This document shows positions 44,825 to 55,384 of a stretch of 64,000 bases of DNA, one piece after another. The notes under the pieces were generated by a model. It did not search any database and was not told the origin of the DNA. It saw only the letters and a list, made by a program, of their open reading frames with translations. The translations under genes were made by a program, and so were the position numbers. Origin of the DNA: Peribacillus tepidiphilus. GTDB taxonomy: Bacteria; Bacillota; Bacilli; Bacillales; DSM-1321. Location: positions 186,001 to 250,000 of the forward strand of contig NZ_WIAQ01000001.1 in NCBI RefSeq assembly GCF_009466385.1, in the 5' to 3' direction. How positions within the stretch are numbered: position 1 is the stretch's first letter; the number at the start of each line of letters is the position of its first letter.

Positions 44825-46998
44825 TATACTGACACTTCCTCATAGCCTAGTCGTGAATAGATTGCTTTAATAATTTCTTTTGCCGATTCAGGAATAACTG
44901 TACCTGGTCCAAATATACATGAAGCTCCATTTTCCCTTAAGAAGTCATAGTCTTGGGCAGGAATAACTCCTCCACAAATGACGACGATATCTTCCCTTCC
45001 TAGCTTTTTCAGTTCAGCAACCAACTGTGGCAGCAATGTTTTATGTCCTCCTGCCAGCGAGCTCATTCCGACTACATGAACATCATTTTCAACAGCCTGA
45101 CGTGCAGTTTCTTCAGGCGTCTGGAATAGTGGTCCAATATCTACATCAAATCCTAAATCAGCATAGGCGGTTGCCACGACCTTTGCCCCCCGATCATGAC
45201 CATCCTGTCCCATTTTCGCCATTAGAATGCGTGGACGGCGTCCTTCATTTTCTAAAAATTCCTCCGTCATCCGTTTCACTTCGGCAATTTCATCTTCTTT
45301 AGAATACGAAGAGCTGTACACGCCACTGATGGAACGGATAATGGCTTTATGACGTCCAGCTACTTCTTCAATAGCTTGTGATATTTCTCCAAGTGTAGCC
45401 CTTACTCGCGCTGCCTTCACTGCCAGATCCAACAGATTTCCATTACCGGTTTTAGCAGCTATTGTCAATGCTTCAAGAGCCGCTTTCACCTCATCGTCAT
45501 TACGGGATGCTTTCAATTCGTTCAGCTTTGCAATTTGGCTTTCACGGACAGCTGTATTGTCAATTTCTAAAATATCTAACGGTTCTTCCTTATCCAGTCT
45601 GTAAGCATTCACACCGACAATCGTTTCTTGTTTAGAATCAATTTTTGCCTGGCGTTTTGCAGCTGCTTCCTCAATTCTCATTTTCGGCAATCCTGTCTCA
45701 ATAGCCTTTGCCATGCCGCCAAGGTTTTCAATTTCTTCTATGTGAGCCCAAGCCTTTTCGACAAGTGCATTCGTCAATGCTTCCACATAATAGGAGCCTG
45801 CCCAAGGATCGATTACCTTCGTAATTCCTGTTTCCTCTTGAAGGTATAGTTGGGTATTTCGTGCAATTCGTGCTGAAAAATCAGTTGGAAGTGCAATCGC
45901 TTCATCTAAAGCATTCGTATGGAGTGACTGTGTATGACCTAATGCTGCAGCATGTGCTTCAATTAAAGTGCGCACTACGTTATTAAACGGGTCTTGTTCA
46001 GCCAAACTCCAGCCGGATGTTTGAGAATGAGTGCGAAGAGCCATTGATTTTTCGTTTTTCGGGTTAAATTGGTTCATAAGCTTTGCCCAAATCAAGCGAG
46101 CTGCTCTCATTTTTGCAACTTCCATGAAATAGTTCATCCCAATTGCCCAGAAGAAGCTTAAGCGCGGAGCAAACGAATCAATCGGTATTCCTGCTTTTAA
46201 CCCTGTACGGACATACTCAAGTCCATCAGCCAATGTATAGGCTAGCTCAATATCCGCAGGTGCCCCAGCTTCCTGCATATGATAGCCAGAGATAGAAATA
46301 CTATTAAACTTTGGCATGAATTTTGAAGTGTATTCAAAAATATCCGCGATGATTTTCATCGACATTTCCGGAGGATAAATATACGTATTTCGAACCATGT
46401 ATTCCTTTAAAATATCATTTTGGATCGTTCCAGACAGCTTGTCCTGGCTAACCCCTTGCTCCTCAGCTGTCACGATATAAAAGGCCATGACAGGAAGTAC
46501 TGCACCATTCATTGTCATTGACACTGACATTTGGTCAAGCGGAATCCCTTCAAATAAACGCTTCATGTCCACTACAGAATCGATGGCAACACCAGCTTTT
46601 CCAACGTCACCGACCACACGTGGATGGTCGGAATCATAGCCGCGATGAGTTGCCAAATCAAATGCAACAGATAAGCCTTTTTGACCCATCGCAAGGTTTC
46701 TTCGGTAAAAAGCATTCGACTCCTCCGCAGTAGAGAAACCAGCGTATTGACGAACGGTCCAAGGACGATTCACATACATGGTTGGGTAAGGTCCACGTGT
46801 AAAAGGCGCTATACCTGGCTTATCATCAAGGTGTTCTAAATCTTTTATATCATCATTTGTATAAAAGGATTTTATTTTAATTTCTTCGTTTGTTTGGAAG
46901 AGCAATTCTTCTATATCATCTTTCACTAGCTGATCAAGAGGAGGACTTTGTAGGTTTTTTTTAAGATCAACCTTTTGAAAATCTGGTTTTTTCATCAT
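44824..46998 (-). CDS. mutB: Methylmalonyl-CoA mutase, large (catalytic) subunit
   Basis: 724 residues; isomerises (R)-methylmalonyl-CoA to succinyl-CoA with adenosylcobalamin. TIM-barrel part with [20 protein letters not shown] (about 69-88) and [14 protein letters not shown]-terminal B12-binding domain with [15 protein letters not shown], where D-G-H-D-R-G supplies the cobalt-ligand His (about residue 605). Start ATG 46998 or 46995, overlapping the mutA stop, with GGGGGG upstream. A full-length functional copy. Confidence 0.95.
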   Translation of the reverse strand: MMKKPDFQKVDLKKNLQSPPLDQLVKDDIEELLFQTNEEIKIKSFYTNDDIKDLEHLDDKPGIAPFTRGPYPTMYVNRPWTVRQYAGFSTAEESNAFYRRNLAMGQKGLSVAFDLATHRGYDSDHPRVVGDVGKAGVAIDSVVDMKRLFEGIPLDQMSVSMTMNGAVLPVMAFYIVTAEEQGVSQDKLSGTIQNDILKEYMVRNTYIYPPEMSMKIIADIFEYTSKFMPKFNSISISGYHMQEAGAPADIELAYTLADGLEYVRTGLKAGIPIDSFAPRLSFFWAIGMNYFMEVAKMRAARLIWAKLMNQFNPKNEKSMALRTHSQTSGWSLAEQDPFNNVVRTLIEAHAAALGHTQSLHTNALDEAIALPTDFSARIARNTQLYLQEETGITKVIDPWAGSYYVEALTNALVEKAWAHIEEIENLGGMAKAIETGLPKMRIEEAAAKRQAKIDSKQETIVGVNAYRLDKEEPLDILEIDNTAVRESQIAKLNELKASRNDDEVKAALEALTIAAKTGNGNLLDLAVKAARVRATLGEISQAIEEVAGRHKAIIRSISGVYSSSYSKEDEIAEVKRMTEEFLENEGRRPRILMAKMGQDGHDRGAKVVATAYADLGFDVDIGPLFQTPEETARQAVENDVHVVGMSSLAGGHKTLLPQLVAELKKLGREDIVVICGGVIPAQDYDFLRENGASCIFGPGTVIPESAKEIIKAIYSRLGYEEVSV

Positions 46999-48881
46999 TT
47001 AATTCCCCCCAAGTCTGCAAAAATGGTTTGAATAAAGGCGGGCACATTCGAACGAACATGAATGAAGTCTTTGATTCCTTCCTCCTGCAGCCTAGTTTGT
47101 AGTTCAGGTTTTTGTTTTCCTGCTATAAAGACAATAGCCTCTGAATCCGTTTGTTTGATGGCACGTACAACATCTATCGCCATTTCTTCATAGCTTGTAT
47201 CATCGGAACATAAAACCAAATGCTTCAATCCTGTTTGTTTGACGAATAAAACAGCATCCTCTTTCGTCAAAATTCGATCGCTTTCTTTGCACTCTATACC
47301 TCCAGCAGCAAGAAATCCTTTCATAAAATCAGCGCGTGCCTTATGGTTTTTCAACTCTTTTAGTAGTAGCAAACCGACTTGTGGTGCTGCACCGTGTCTG
47401 AGCCTATAATCTTCCGCAAGCCTTCTAAGCGTCTCGTACTCTTCTGATAGCCTTTTAGGAGAAAGCGGTTTTATATCCATCGGTTCAAAATCAAAATGTT
47501 CTTTAGACGAATGTGTTTTAATCTTTGGATAACGATCAGATGGATTCGGATAAACGTTCGTTCCAATTATGCTCTCTTTTCTTATGGCTACGTTTTCCAT
47601 GCGTTTAGCAAAAGTTTTCTCCACTTCTTCTTGGATAAACTCATGTCTAATTGCTTCGATTGCTCCACCTTTTTCTTCAATATGCAAAAATAGTGCCCAA
47701 GCTTTTTCTACAAGCTCCTCTGTCAGCTTTTCAACGTAGTAAGAACCACCAGCTGGGTCTATTACTTTATCAATCCACGTTTCTTCTTTTATAATAAGAT
47801 GCGTATTACGGGCAATCCTTTCTGAAAAAGACGTGCTACTTCCAGTCGCGTGATCAAACGGATACACCTCTAAAGATTGCACTCCGCCAACGATGGCAGC
47901 AAAGGCTTGGTTGGCAGCTCGCAGCATGTTTACATAAGGGTCGTACAAGGTCTCTGTAAATATCGAAGTTTCAGCATGAATATGCATTTGAAAGCTGTCT
48001 GTATCAGCCTCATAAACTTTCCCTATGATAGCCCAAAGTCTTCTTGCCGCTCTTAATTTTGCCACATTCATAAAAAATTGATTGTCAATGGAAAATTGAA
48101 AATACATCTTCTCTGCTGCTTCTTCAGGCGTCATTCCGTTTTGGATTGCTGCCTGTAAGTACTCAACAGCCAGTGCTAGACTCATTGCTAGTTCTTGTAC
48201 AGCGCTTCCACCCGCGTTATGAACAACGCTGCCTTTCACCAAAATCGTTCTAAGTTTCGGGAAAGACTCCTGATACTGTTTAATATTCTTGAACCATTCC
48301 TTAAAAAATACATTCGGATTTTGTACCAGCTTTCCTTTTTCCAGTCCATCGGAAATCGGATCCCTGCCGGCTAATCCACTGATTTTACCTCTATCCACTT
48401 TTACATTTTCACAATAAGACTGTAAAAGAGATAAAAATGTCACTTGTTCATATTTTAGATCTATTAAAAAAGGAGTGCTCTCAAAATTGACTCCATCAAA
48501 AACTTGTTGAAAAGCTTCCGCTAGATTGTCCTTAAATGCTTCTGATGAAAAAGACAAGCAGTTTTGTCCCCTTAATAAAGCCTGCTTCACTAATTGATTC
48601 AGCTTATTCGGATCCTCTTCATGTACTTTTTGTGCTATTAGCCATGATTCCTTAGCATAAGGAACCGATTTTATCCCTCTTGTAAATGGAAATGTCCCTG
48701 CTGCTTCATCCATTACATCTACACTTTCTTTCGTATAGAGAGGTTGTAAGGTTATCCCCTCATATGTATTTGATTGAAGAGAATCTACTGATTTCCCCTT
48801 TAAGCTTTGTTCAGCCTTTGCCTTCCACTCCTCAAACGAAACCTTTGGAAAGCTTGTTTTCCTAACAGTCTCTAGCTTCAT
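46995..48881 (-). CDS. mutA: Methylmalonyl-CoA mutase, small subunit
   Basis: About 628 residues; structural partner of MutB. It keeps the barrel fold ([40 protein letters not shown]) but its C-terminal domain lacks the D-x-H-x-x-G cobalamin motif, as expected. I choose ATG 48881 ([19 protein letters not shown]); a TTG at 48899 lies nearer AGGGGG at about 48911. Follows bkdB by 320 bases on the same strand. Confidence 0.9.
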   Translation of the reverse strand: MKLETVRKTSFPKVSFEEWKAKAEQSLKGKSVDSLQSNTYEGITLQPLYTKESVDVMDEAAGTFPFTRGIKSVPYAKESWLIAQKVHEEDPNKLNQLVKQALLRGQNCLSFSSEAFKDNLAEAFQQVFDGVNFESTPFLIDLKYEQVTFLSLLQSYCENVKVDRGKISGLAGRDPISDGLEKGKLVQNPNVFFKEWFKNIKQYQESFPKLRTILVKGSVVHNAGGSAVQELAMSLALAVEYLQAAIQNGMTPEEAAEKMYFQFSIDNQFFMNVAKLRAARRLWAIIGKVYEADTDSFQMHIHAETSIFTETLYDPYVNMLRAANQAFAAIVGGVQSLEVYPFDHATGSSTSFSERIARNTHLIIKEETWIDKVIDPAGGSYYVEKLTEELVEKAWALFLHIEEKGGAIEAIRHEFIQEEVEKTFAKRMENVAIRKESIIGTNVYPNPSDRYPKIKTHSSKEHFDFEPMDIKPLSPKRLSEEYETLRRLAEDYRLRHGAAPQVGLLLLKELKNHKARADFMKGFLAAGGIECKESDRILTKEDAVLFVKQTGLKHLVLCSDDTSYEEMAIDVVRAIKQTDSEAIVFIAGKQKPELQTRLQEEGIKDFIHVRSNVPAFIQTIFADLGGIK

Positions 48882-49200
48882 AGTATCGCTTTCTATCAAT
48901 TAGGATCCATACCCCCTGCTGATCCTCCTAGCTAGCTATATTTACTCTGCCAGCTATTCGAAAGCTCCCTCCCCTCTACTTTTTAAATTGCATTAAAATT
49001 CAAAACTATTTAATTATATTCTAGTATACTCAAAATTTTCTGTAAACCAATACATGGCATCACAGTCCTCAACTTTTTCCAAATGATCCGTAGGAATCGA
49101 ACATAAATGCACTATATAACCAGAAAATAATGCATAACACAAAACCCAAATAAAAAATATGAAAAAAAACGCCGGACTTCCCAGCGTTTTCTTATTATGA
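48882..49200. other. Gap between bkdB and mutA
   Basis: Holds the bkdB terminator (49160-49190), an AT-rich stretch that probably carries a mutA promoter, and AGGAGG/AGGGGG sites at about 48911-48930. No cobalamin riboswitch is visible. A frame at 49014-49277 is rejected below. Confidence 0.5.
49160..49190 (-). terminator. Terminator of the bkd operon
   Basis: AAAACGC / GCGTTTT stem and T8 run on the minus strand, 11 bases after the bkdB stop. Confidence 0.8.
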
Positions 49201-50487
49201 TCAATAGATTGGCGTATTTTCTTTAGAGATGTTCTCAATGATTTCTTTAATTCTTGCAAGGAATCTTCCGCATACAAGGCCGTCTAACACTCTGTGATCT
49301 AAGCTCATGCATAGGTTGACCATGTCTCGGACAGCAATCATTCCATCAATGATAACAGGACGTTTCACAATAGATTCTACTTGAAGAATAGCTGCTTGCG
49401 GATAGTTGATGATCCCCATTGATTGAATAGAACCGAAAGAGCCTGTGTTGTTTACAGTGAAAGTTCCACCTTGCATATCTTCGGATTTAAGCTTGCCTGA
49501 GCGTACCTTTTGAGCAAGCTCATGGATTTCACGTGCAATTCCTTTAATGGATTTTTCATCAGCATTTTTTATGACTGGAACGAATAATGCATCATCTGTC
49601 GCAACTGCAATAGAAATGTTAATATCTTTCTTCTGGATAATTTTATCTCCTGCCCACATCGAATTAATTTGTGGGAATTCCTTTAGTGCTTGTGCGACTG
49701 CTTTCACAAAAAACGCAAAGTATGTCAGATTGAAGCCTTCGTTTTGCTTGAAAGAAGCCTTTTCCGCATCGCGATAGCGGACAAGATTTGTTGCATCTAC
49801 TTCAATCATCGTCCAGGCATGCGGTGCTTCATGCTTACTTCTTAGCATATTTGCAGCAATCGCTTTTCTTACCCCGCTAACTGGAATTTCTTTGTCACCA
49901 ACGGCTGTTGGAATCGAAATAGGCTCTGGTTTTGGCTGTGAAGCTTTTATAGGAGCTTCTTTTAAAGCTGACTGTTCAATTCGTGTCTTCTGATCCGTTA
50001 CTTCAACAGTTGGTATATGGCCGGACTCAATGATTTTTTGCAAATCCTTGCGGGTAATTCTACCGCCTGCTCCACTTCCTTTCACTTGTGTTAAATCGAT
50101 CCCATGCTCTTGGGAGAGTTTAAGCACAGCCGGTGAATAACGGGCTTTGTTTGGAGAAGCCGCATCTTTTTCAGAGGCTTCGGTTTGAGCTGCTGGCATA
50201 TCATCTTGTACATTTTGGGATACCGATTCACCTTTGGCTTCTCCGCCTTCCACTTCAATCGTACAGATGACTTCTCCAACTGCCAAAGTTTGGTCTTCCT
50301 CTGCCAGCAATTCTTTAATAACTCCTGTAAAAGAAGAAGGGATTTCTGCATTTACTTTATCGGTCATGACCTCTGCAATCGGGTCATATTTATTTACATG
50401 GTCTCCGGGAGCCACAAGCCATTTGCTGATTGTACCCTCAGTTACACTTTCACCAAGCTGCGGCATTTTCATTTGTTCAATAGCCAA
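49201..50487 (-). CDS. bkdB: Branched-chain keto-acid dehydrogenase E2 (BkdB)
   Basis: A 428-residue dihydrolipoyl transacylase. Lipoyl domain with VMTDKVNAEIPSS (lipoyl-Lys about 44), a Pro/Glu/Lys linker, the E3/E1-binding domain (ARYSPAVLKLSQEHGIDLTQ; GAGGRITRKDL; about 115-150), and the catalytic core with DHRVLDG (about 399-405). Core of the BCKDH complex. Last gene of the operon. Confidence 0.94.
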   Translation of the reverse strand: MAIEQMKMPQLGESVTEGTISKWLVAPGDHVNKYDPIAEVMTDKVNAEIPSSFTGVIKELLAEEDQTLAVGEVICTIEVEGGEAKGESVSQNVQDDMPAAQTEASEKDAASPNKARYSPAVLKLSQEHGIDLTQVKGSGAGGRITRKDLQKIIESGHIPTVEVTDQKTRIEQSALKEAPIKASQPKPEPISIPTAVGDKEIPVSGVRKAIAANMLRSKHEAPHAWTMIEVDATNLVRYRDAEKASFKQNEGFNLTYFAFFVKAVAQALKEFPQINSMWAGDKIIQKKDINISIAVATDDALFVPVIKNADEKSIKGIAREIHELAQKVRSGKLKSEDMQGGTFTVNNTGSFGSIQSMGIINYPQAAILQVESIVKRPVIIDGMIAVRDMVNLCMSLDHRVLDGLVCGRFLARIKEIIENISKENTPIY

Positions 50488-50538
50488 CGCTAATACCTCC
50501 CTAATTTAATGGCTGTATTTTCGACAAAATGGGGACTG

Positions 50539-51522
50539 TTAAAACTCTGCCAACTCTCTCATTGCTTTTTCTACTTTTTCCGGATTCACCATGAAGAATT
50601 TCTCCATCGTTGGCGCATAAGGCATAGCAGGTACATCTGGTCCTGCCAACCGCATGATTGGTGCATCCAAATCGAATAAGCAGTTTTCAGCAATAATGGC
50701 CGCTACTTCACTCATGACGCTACCTTCTTTGTTATCTTCCGTAACTAAAAGCACCTTACCTGTTTTTGAAGCTGCTTCGATGATGGCTTCCTTATCAAGT
50801 GGATAAACTGTTCTTAGGTCAAGTACATGTGCAGAGATCCCATCGCTAGCAAGTTTTTCTGCCGCTTGTAACGCAAAATGTACACACAGTCCGTAAGTAA
50901 TAACTGTGATGTCTTCGCCTTCACGCTTTACATCCGCTTTTCCGATTGGCAATACATAATCATCTGTTGGAACTTCTCCTTTAATCAAACGGTAAGCACG
51001 CTTATGCTCAAAGAACAGAACCGGATCGTCATCTCGTATCGCCGCTTTTAACAATCCTTTCACATCATAAGGAGTAGAAGGCATCACAATTTTTAAACCT
51101 GGTTGATTAGCAAAAATCGCTTCAACGGATTGGGAATGATAAAGTGCTCCATGAATCCCCCCGCCGTATGGCGCGCGAATAACAATTGGACAGTTCCAAT
51201 CATTATTGGAACGATAACGAATTCTCGCTGCCTCTGAAATGATTTGGTTAACTGCCGGCATAATAAAATCGGCAAATTGCATTTCTGCAATCGGTCTCAT
51301 TCCATACATAGCCGCTCCAATACCAACCCCTGCAATGGCAGATTCCGCTAGCGGTGTATCAATCACCCTTTGCTCTCCGAATTGATCGTAAAGACCTTGG
51401 GTTGCCTTGAATACCCCTCCTTTTTTTCCTACGTCCTCACCCAATACAAAAACACGAGGATCTCGTTCCATTTCTTCACGAATTGCCATTGTAACAGCAT
51501 CAATATAAGAAATCACTGGCAT
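50539..51522 (-). CDS. bkdAB: Branched-chain keto-acid dehydrogenase E1 beta (BkdAB)
   Basis: 327 residues. VLGEDVGKKGGVFKATQGL (about 26-44), QFADFIMPAVNQI and RAPYGGGIHGALYHSQ (about 115-130) are family signatures. Pairs with BkdAA to decarboxylate branched 2-keto acids with thiamine diphosphate. AAGGGGG before the ATG; gap of 12 bases to bkdAA. Confidence 0.95.
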   Translation of the reverse strand: MPVISYIDAVTMAIREEMERDPRVFVLGEDVGKKGGVFKATQGLYDQFGEQRVIDTPLAESAIAGVGIGAAMYGMRPIAEMQFADFIMPAVNQIISEAARIRYRSNNDWNCPIVIRAPYGGGIHGALYHSQSVEAIFANQPGLKIVMPSTPYDVKGLLKAAIRDDDPVLFFEHKRAYRLIKGEVPTDDYVLPIGKADVKREGEDITVITYGLCVHFALQAAEKLASDGISAHVLDLRTVYPLDKEAIIEAASKTGKVLLVTEDNKEGSVMSEVAAIIAENCLFDLDAPIMRLAGPDVPAMPYAPTMEKFFMVNPEKVEKAMRELAEF

Positions 51523-51534
51523 GCTTCTTCCCCC

Positions 51535-52530
51535 TTACTGTTCGCCGTACACATATTTCAATGCAGATTCTGCAGGAGCATACGGTGCGTTTTCAGCGTA
51601 GTCAGTCGCTTCATTCACAATTTTCATGACTTTATCGTTTATGTCTTTTTCTAATTCATCATTCATAATTCCGAATTCTTTTAAATAGGCTCCGAACGTA
51701 ATGATTGGATCTTTTGACTTCGCAACTGCCACTTCATCTGGTGCACGATACGCTCGATCATCATCGTCACTGGAGTGTGCAGTTAGTCGATAGGATACGG
51801 TTTCGATTAATGTCGGACCTTCCCCTCTCCTAGCTCTATCTGCTGCTTCTTTAACAGCTTTATATACTTCTAATGGATCGTTTCCGTCCACTGTTATCCC
51901 AGGCATTCCATATCCAATCGCCCGATCGGATACCTTTTCACACGCAAGCTGCTTCTCAATTGGAACAGAAATAGCATATTTGTTATTTTCACACATGAAA
52001 ATAACCGGAAGCTTGTGTACCCCAGCAAAGTTTGCACCTTCGTGGAAGTCCCCTTGGTTACTGGATCCTTCCCCAAATGTTACAAAGGTAACAAAGTCCT
52101 TGTTTTCCATTTTTCCAGCAAGGGCAATTCCAACTGCATGAGGAACCTGCGTTGTAACTGGCGAAGAACCGGTTACGATTCTGCAGCTCTTTTTACCGAA
52201 GTGACCAGGCATTTGGCGTCCGCCAGAGTTCGGGTCTTCAGCCTTTGCAAAGCCTGATAGCATCAGCTCTTTAGCTGTCATGCCGAACGTTAAAACGACA
52301 CCTACATCACGATAGTACGGAAGTACATAATCTTTTTCACGATCCAGAGCAAAAGCTGCCCCTACCTGTGCTGCTTCTTGACCTTGACAAGAAATAACAA
52401 AAGGGATTTTCCCTGAACGATTTAACAGCCACATCCGCTCATCAATGCGTCGTGCCAACAGCATGGTTTCATACATTTCCAACAAAGTTTCATTGCTTAA
52501 ACCTAATTCTTCATGACGGTTTTGCACCAT
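51535..52530 (-). CDS. bkdAA: Branched-chain keto-acid dehydrogenase E1 alpha (BkdAA)
   Basis: 331 residues. GEGSSNQGDFHEGANFAGVHKLPVIF-type region (about 153-178; GEGS...N) is the thiamine diphosphate motif; YRLTAHSSDDDDRAYR (about 248-263) is the phosphorylation-loop region. GGAGGG 7 bases before the ATG. Catalytic subunit with BkdAB. Confidence 0.95.
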   Translation of the reverse strand: MVQNRHEELGLSNETLLEMYETMLLARRIDERMWLLNRSGKIPFVISCQGQEAAQVGAAFALDREKDYVLPYYRDVGVVLTFGMTAKELMLSGFAKAEDPNSGGRQMPGHFGKKSCRIVTGSSPVTTQVPHAVGIALAGKMENKDFVTFVTFGEGSSNQGDFHEGANFAGVHKLPVIFMCENNKYAISVPIEKQLACEKVSDRAIGYGMPGITVDGNDPLEVYKAVKEAADRARRGEGPTLIETVSYRLTAHSSDDDDRAYRAPDEVAVAKSKDPIITFGAYLKEFGIMNDELEKDINDKVMKIVNEATDYAENAPYAPAESALKYVYGEQ

Positions 52531-52565
52531 GAAATTCCCTCCTATTCAACGATTCTATTGATCAT

Positions 52566-53990
52566 TTAAGAATGAATGGCCAATCCATCTACAGCCAACG
52601 CAGCTTCCCCAATCGCTTCTGACAAAGTCGGATGAGGATGAATCGTATGAGCAATTTCCCAAGGCGTTGCATCCAATACTTTTGCAAGTCCAGCCTCTGA
52701 AATCATATCGGTAACGTGTGGGCCAATCATGTGTACTCCAAGAATATCATCTGTATCTTGATCTGCGACAATTTTAACAAAGCCATCAGATTCCCCGAAA
52801 ACTAGGGCTTTCCCTATTGCTTTGAAAGAGAATTTTCCAATCTTAACGTTATGTCCTTTCTCTTTTGCCTCATCTTCTGTTAGTCCAACACTTGCCGCTT
52901 CTGGAGAAGAATATATACATTTAGAGATCAATGTATAGTCAAGCTTTCTAGGGTTCTTTCCTGCGATATGTTCCACTGCCACAATCCCTTCATGGGAAGC
53001 AACATGGGCAAGCTGTAATCCACCGATGCAATCTCCAATCGCATATATATGAGATTCTTTTGTTTGATAAAATTCATTCGTCACGATATAGCCTTTATCA
53101 ATCACGATTTCGGTATTTTCAAGCCCAATCCCCTCTACATTTGCTTGTCTTCCTACAGAAACAAGCATTTTTTCAGCAGAAAAGGCTTTCGTTTCACCCT
53201 TCACTTCTGCAGAGACGGTTACAATTTCATCTCCTTTTTCCAAAGTTTCCGGCAAAACTTTCGCTCCAGTCACAAATTTAATTCCTTTTTTCTTAAGCAC
53301 TCTTTGCATTTCCTTGGAAATTTCTATATCTTCTGTAGGAATGATGCGATCTGCATATTCAATAACCGTCACTTCTACACCAAAGTCGTTTAGCATAGAA
53401 GCCCATTCAATGCCGATCACTCCTCCACCCACAATCAGTATGGAATTTGGAAGAGCTTCCAAAGATAGTGCTTCATCCGACGTCATAACATATTCACCGT
53501 CGATCTCAAGGCCCGGCAAAGTTCTTGGTCTAGAACCAGTAGCGATTAAAACGTTTTTTGGAATCAGCATTTCGTTTTCACTACCATCATTCATTTCAAC
53601 AGATATAGTCCCAGGCATTGGCGAGAATATAGATGGACCCATAATACGGCCCGTACCCTCGTAAACGTCAATTTTCCCTTGCTTCATAAGATGCTGAACG
53701 CCTCTATGAAGTTGGTTTATAATCGTATTTTTTCGATCTTGGACTTTTGTAAAATCAATCTCTACATTACTTGTAAGTACTCCGTAAGCTTCACTGTTTT
53801 TTGCTTGATGGTAAACTTCCGCACTTCTTAATAATGCTTTAGATGGAATACAGCCTTTATGAAGACAGGTGCCTCCAAGCTTTGATTTTTCAACGACCGC
53901 TGTCTTCAATCCAAGCTGAGAGGCTCGGATTGCTGCAACATAGCCTCCAGTACCTCCGCCAAGTACAACCAAATCATACTCTTTTGCCAT
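52566..53990 (-). CDS. lpdV: Dihydrolipoyl dehydrogenase E3 (LpdV)
   Basis: A 474-residue flavoenzyme. GGGTGGYVAAIRASQLG (FAD), GGTCLHKGCIPSKALL (redox disulfide Cys42-x4-Cys47 type), GGGVIGIEWASML (NAD), IGDCIGGLQLAHVASHEG, and HPHPTLSEAIGEAAL (catalytic His-Glu). Dedicated E3 of the bkd complex, as in B. subtilis. Confidence 0.95.
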   Translation of the reverse strand: MAKEYDLVVLGGGTGGYVAAIRASQLGLKTAVVEKSKLGGTCLHKGCIPSKALLRSAEVYHQAKNSEAYGVLTSNVEIDFTKVQDRKNTIINQLHRGVQHLMKQGKIDVYEGTGRIMGPSIFSPMPGTISVEMNDGSENEMLIPKNVLIATGSRPRTLPGLEIDGEYVMTSDEALSLEALPNSILIVGGGVIGIEWASMLNDFGVEVTVIEYADRIIPTEDIEISKEMQRVLKKKGIKFVTGAKVLPETLEKGDEIVTVSAEVKGETKAFSAEKMLVSVGRQANVEGIGLENTEIVIDKGYIVTNEFYQTKESHIYAIGDCIGGLQLAHVASHEGIVAVEHIAGKNPRKLDYTLISKCIYSSPEAASVGLTEDEAKEKGHNVKIGKFSFKAIGKALVFGESDGFVKIVADQDTDDILGVHMIGPHVTDMISEAGLAKVLDATPWEIAHTIHPHPTLSEAIGEAALAVDGLAIHS

Positions 53991-54001
53991 ACTGTCCCTC
54001 C

Positions 54002-55108
54002 TTATTTTTCTACTCTCTCTTTGGATGAAAAAGCATATACCTTTGCTTCTTCTTCACCTCTTAAAACTCTCAGGGCTCCTTCAGTGAGAGCCTGAAGCTC
54101 ATTCTCACCCGGATGAACAATTACATCTGCAATCCAATTGATTCGAGAAGAGATTTCTTTTACGAAATTCTTTCCGTACGCCAATCCACCTGTCAGGATA
54201 ATGGCATCTACTCTTCCGGATAGAACAGCACTGGCAGCACCGATTTCCTTCGCTACTTGATAAGCCATTGCAGAGTAAATGAGTTTCGCTTTTTCATTTC
54301 CTTTTTCAATCATCTTTTCCACTTGAACGGCATCATTTGTTCCAAGATAGCCAACCATACCGCCTTGACCAACAAGCTTTTTCATTATTTCTTCACGATA
54401 ATAGTCTCCTGAGAAACACAGCTTGACTAGATCACCAGCAGGTACAGTACCTGCTCTTTCTGGACTGAACGGACCATCTCCATGAAGACCGTTGTTCACA
54501 TCCACAACACGACCATTCCGATGTGCACCGACAGTGATACCTCCGCCCATATGAACAACGATTAAATTTAATTCGCTATACTTTTTCCCAAGCTGTTTAG
54601 CTACTCTTCTTGCTACTGCTTTTTGGTTTAAAGCATGGAAAATACTTTTTCTCTCAATTAAAGGAAAGCCGGATACTCTTGCAATTTCATCTAGTTCATC
54701 CACAACAACCGGGTCGACAATGAAAGCCGGAATATTCAGGCCACTTGCGATTTCATAGGCAAGGATTCCTCCTAGGTTTGAAGCATGCTGTCCGTTATAA
54801 CCAATCCTAAGATCATGTAGCATTTCTTCATTCACTATATACGTTCCGCCTTCAATCGGGCGCAACAATCCCCCTCGTCCGCATACAGCACTCAATTTGG
54901 AGACATTGATTCCCTCTTCATGCAATGTTTCCAAAATGGTATTTTTCCTGAAATCATACTGATCAATGATATTCTCATAGGAATTGATTGTTTCAGCATC
55001 ATGGCGAATGGTTTTTTCCAAAACGGAAATTTCATTATCAAACACACCGATTTTCGTTGATGTAGAACCTGGATTGATAACAAGAATCCGATGTTTTGTC
55101 TCTTGCAA
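54002..55108 (-). CDS. buk: Butyrate kinase
   Basis: A 368-residue acetokinase-family enzyme. [19 protein letters not shown] (phosphate 1), [13 protein letters not shown] (about 207-219), ILTGGLAYG (adenosine). Converts (branched) acyl-phosphate plus ADP to the acid and ATP, with Ptb. TTG start at 55108, 8 bases after GGAGG; the 30 codons further upstream lie within a repeat and are not likely translated. Confidence 0.94.
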   Translation of the reverse strand: MQETKHRILVINPGSTSTKIGVFDNEISVLEKTIRHDAETINSYENIIDQYDFRKNTILETLHEEGINVSKLSAVCGRGGLLRPIEGGTYIVNEEMLHDLRIGYNGQHASNLGGILAYEIASGLNIPAFIVDPVVVDELDEIARVSGFPLIERKSIFHALNQKAVARRVAKQLGKKYSELNLIVVHMGGGITVGAHRNGRVVDVNNGLHGDGPFSPERAGTVPAGDLVKLCFSGDYYREEIMKKLVGQGGMVGYLGTNDAVQVEKMIEKGNEKAKLIYSAMAYQVAKEIGAASAVLSGRVDAIILTGGLAYGKNFVKEISSRINWIADVIVHPGENELQALTEGALRVLRGEEEAKVYAFSSKERVEK

Positions 55109-55165
55109 CTTCAAAACCTCCAATAAGAAATGCATAAAGCACCTGCTTAGCTCCTGATAAAATGA

Positions 55166-55312
55166 ACGTCGACTAACACCTGCCACGTCCTGTGGCAAAC
55201 GTCGACATCACGACGTCCTGTCGAAGTAAATGTTCTTCACCCGAAGAAGTCTAAAGACTTCGTAGGGGGAGGTTATTTTACCCGAAGAGCTGGCGCTTGG
55301 AGCTAGACAATA
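55166..55312. repeat. Repeat element between bcd and buk
   Basis: Direct ACGTCGAC copies (55166, 55199) around a GCCAC/GTGGC hairpin (55182-55196) nearly identical to 35588-35602, then GGCGCTTGGAGCTAGACA (about 55292-55309), a sequence type I know from many Bacillaceae intergenic repeats. No gene. Confidence 0.65.
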
Positions 55313-55384
55313 AGAAAAGCGTAGCTCCTATTTTAGAAAACATGGAAGAAGAGCAGCCCAAACGATTTGCTCTTCTCCTTTGAA

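Noticed and set aside
48882-49160. Cobalamin riboswitch before mutA
   Set aside because: The gap is short and AT-rich and I see no B12-box-like conserved core.
49014-49277. An 87-codon minus-strand frame with a hydrophobic segment
   Set aside because: It starts inside bkdB, runs through the bkd terminator hairpin and has no ribosome site.
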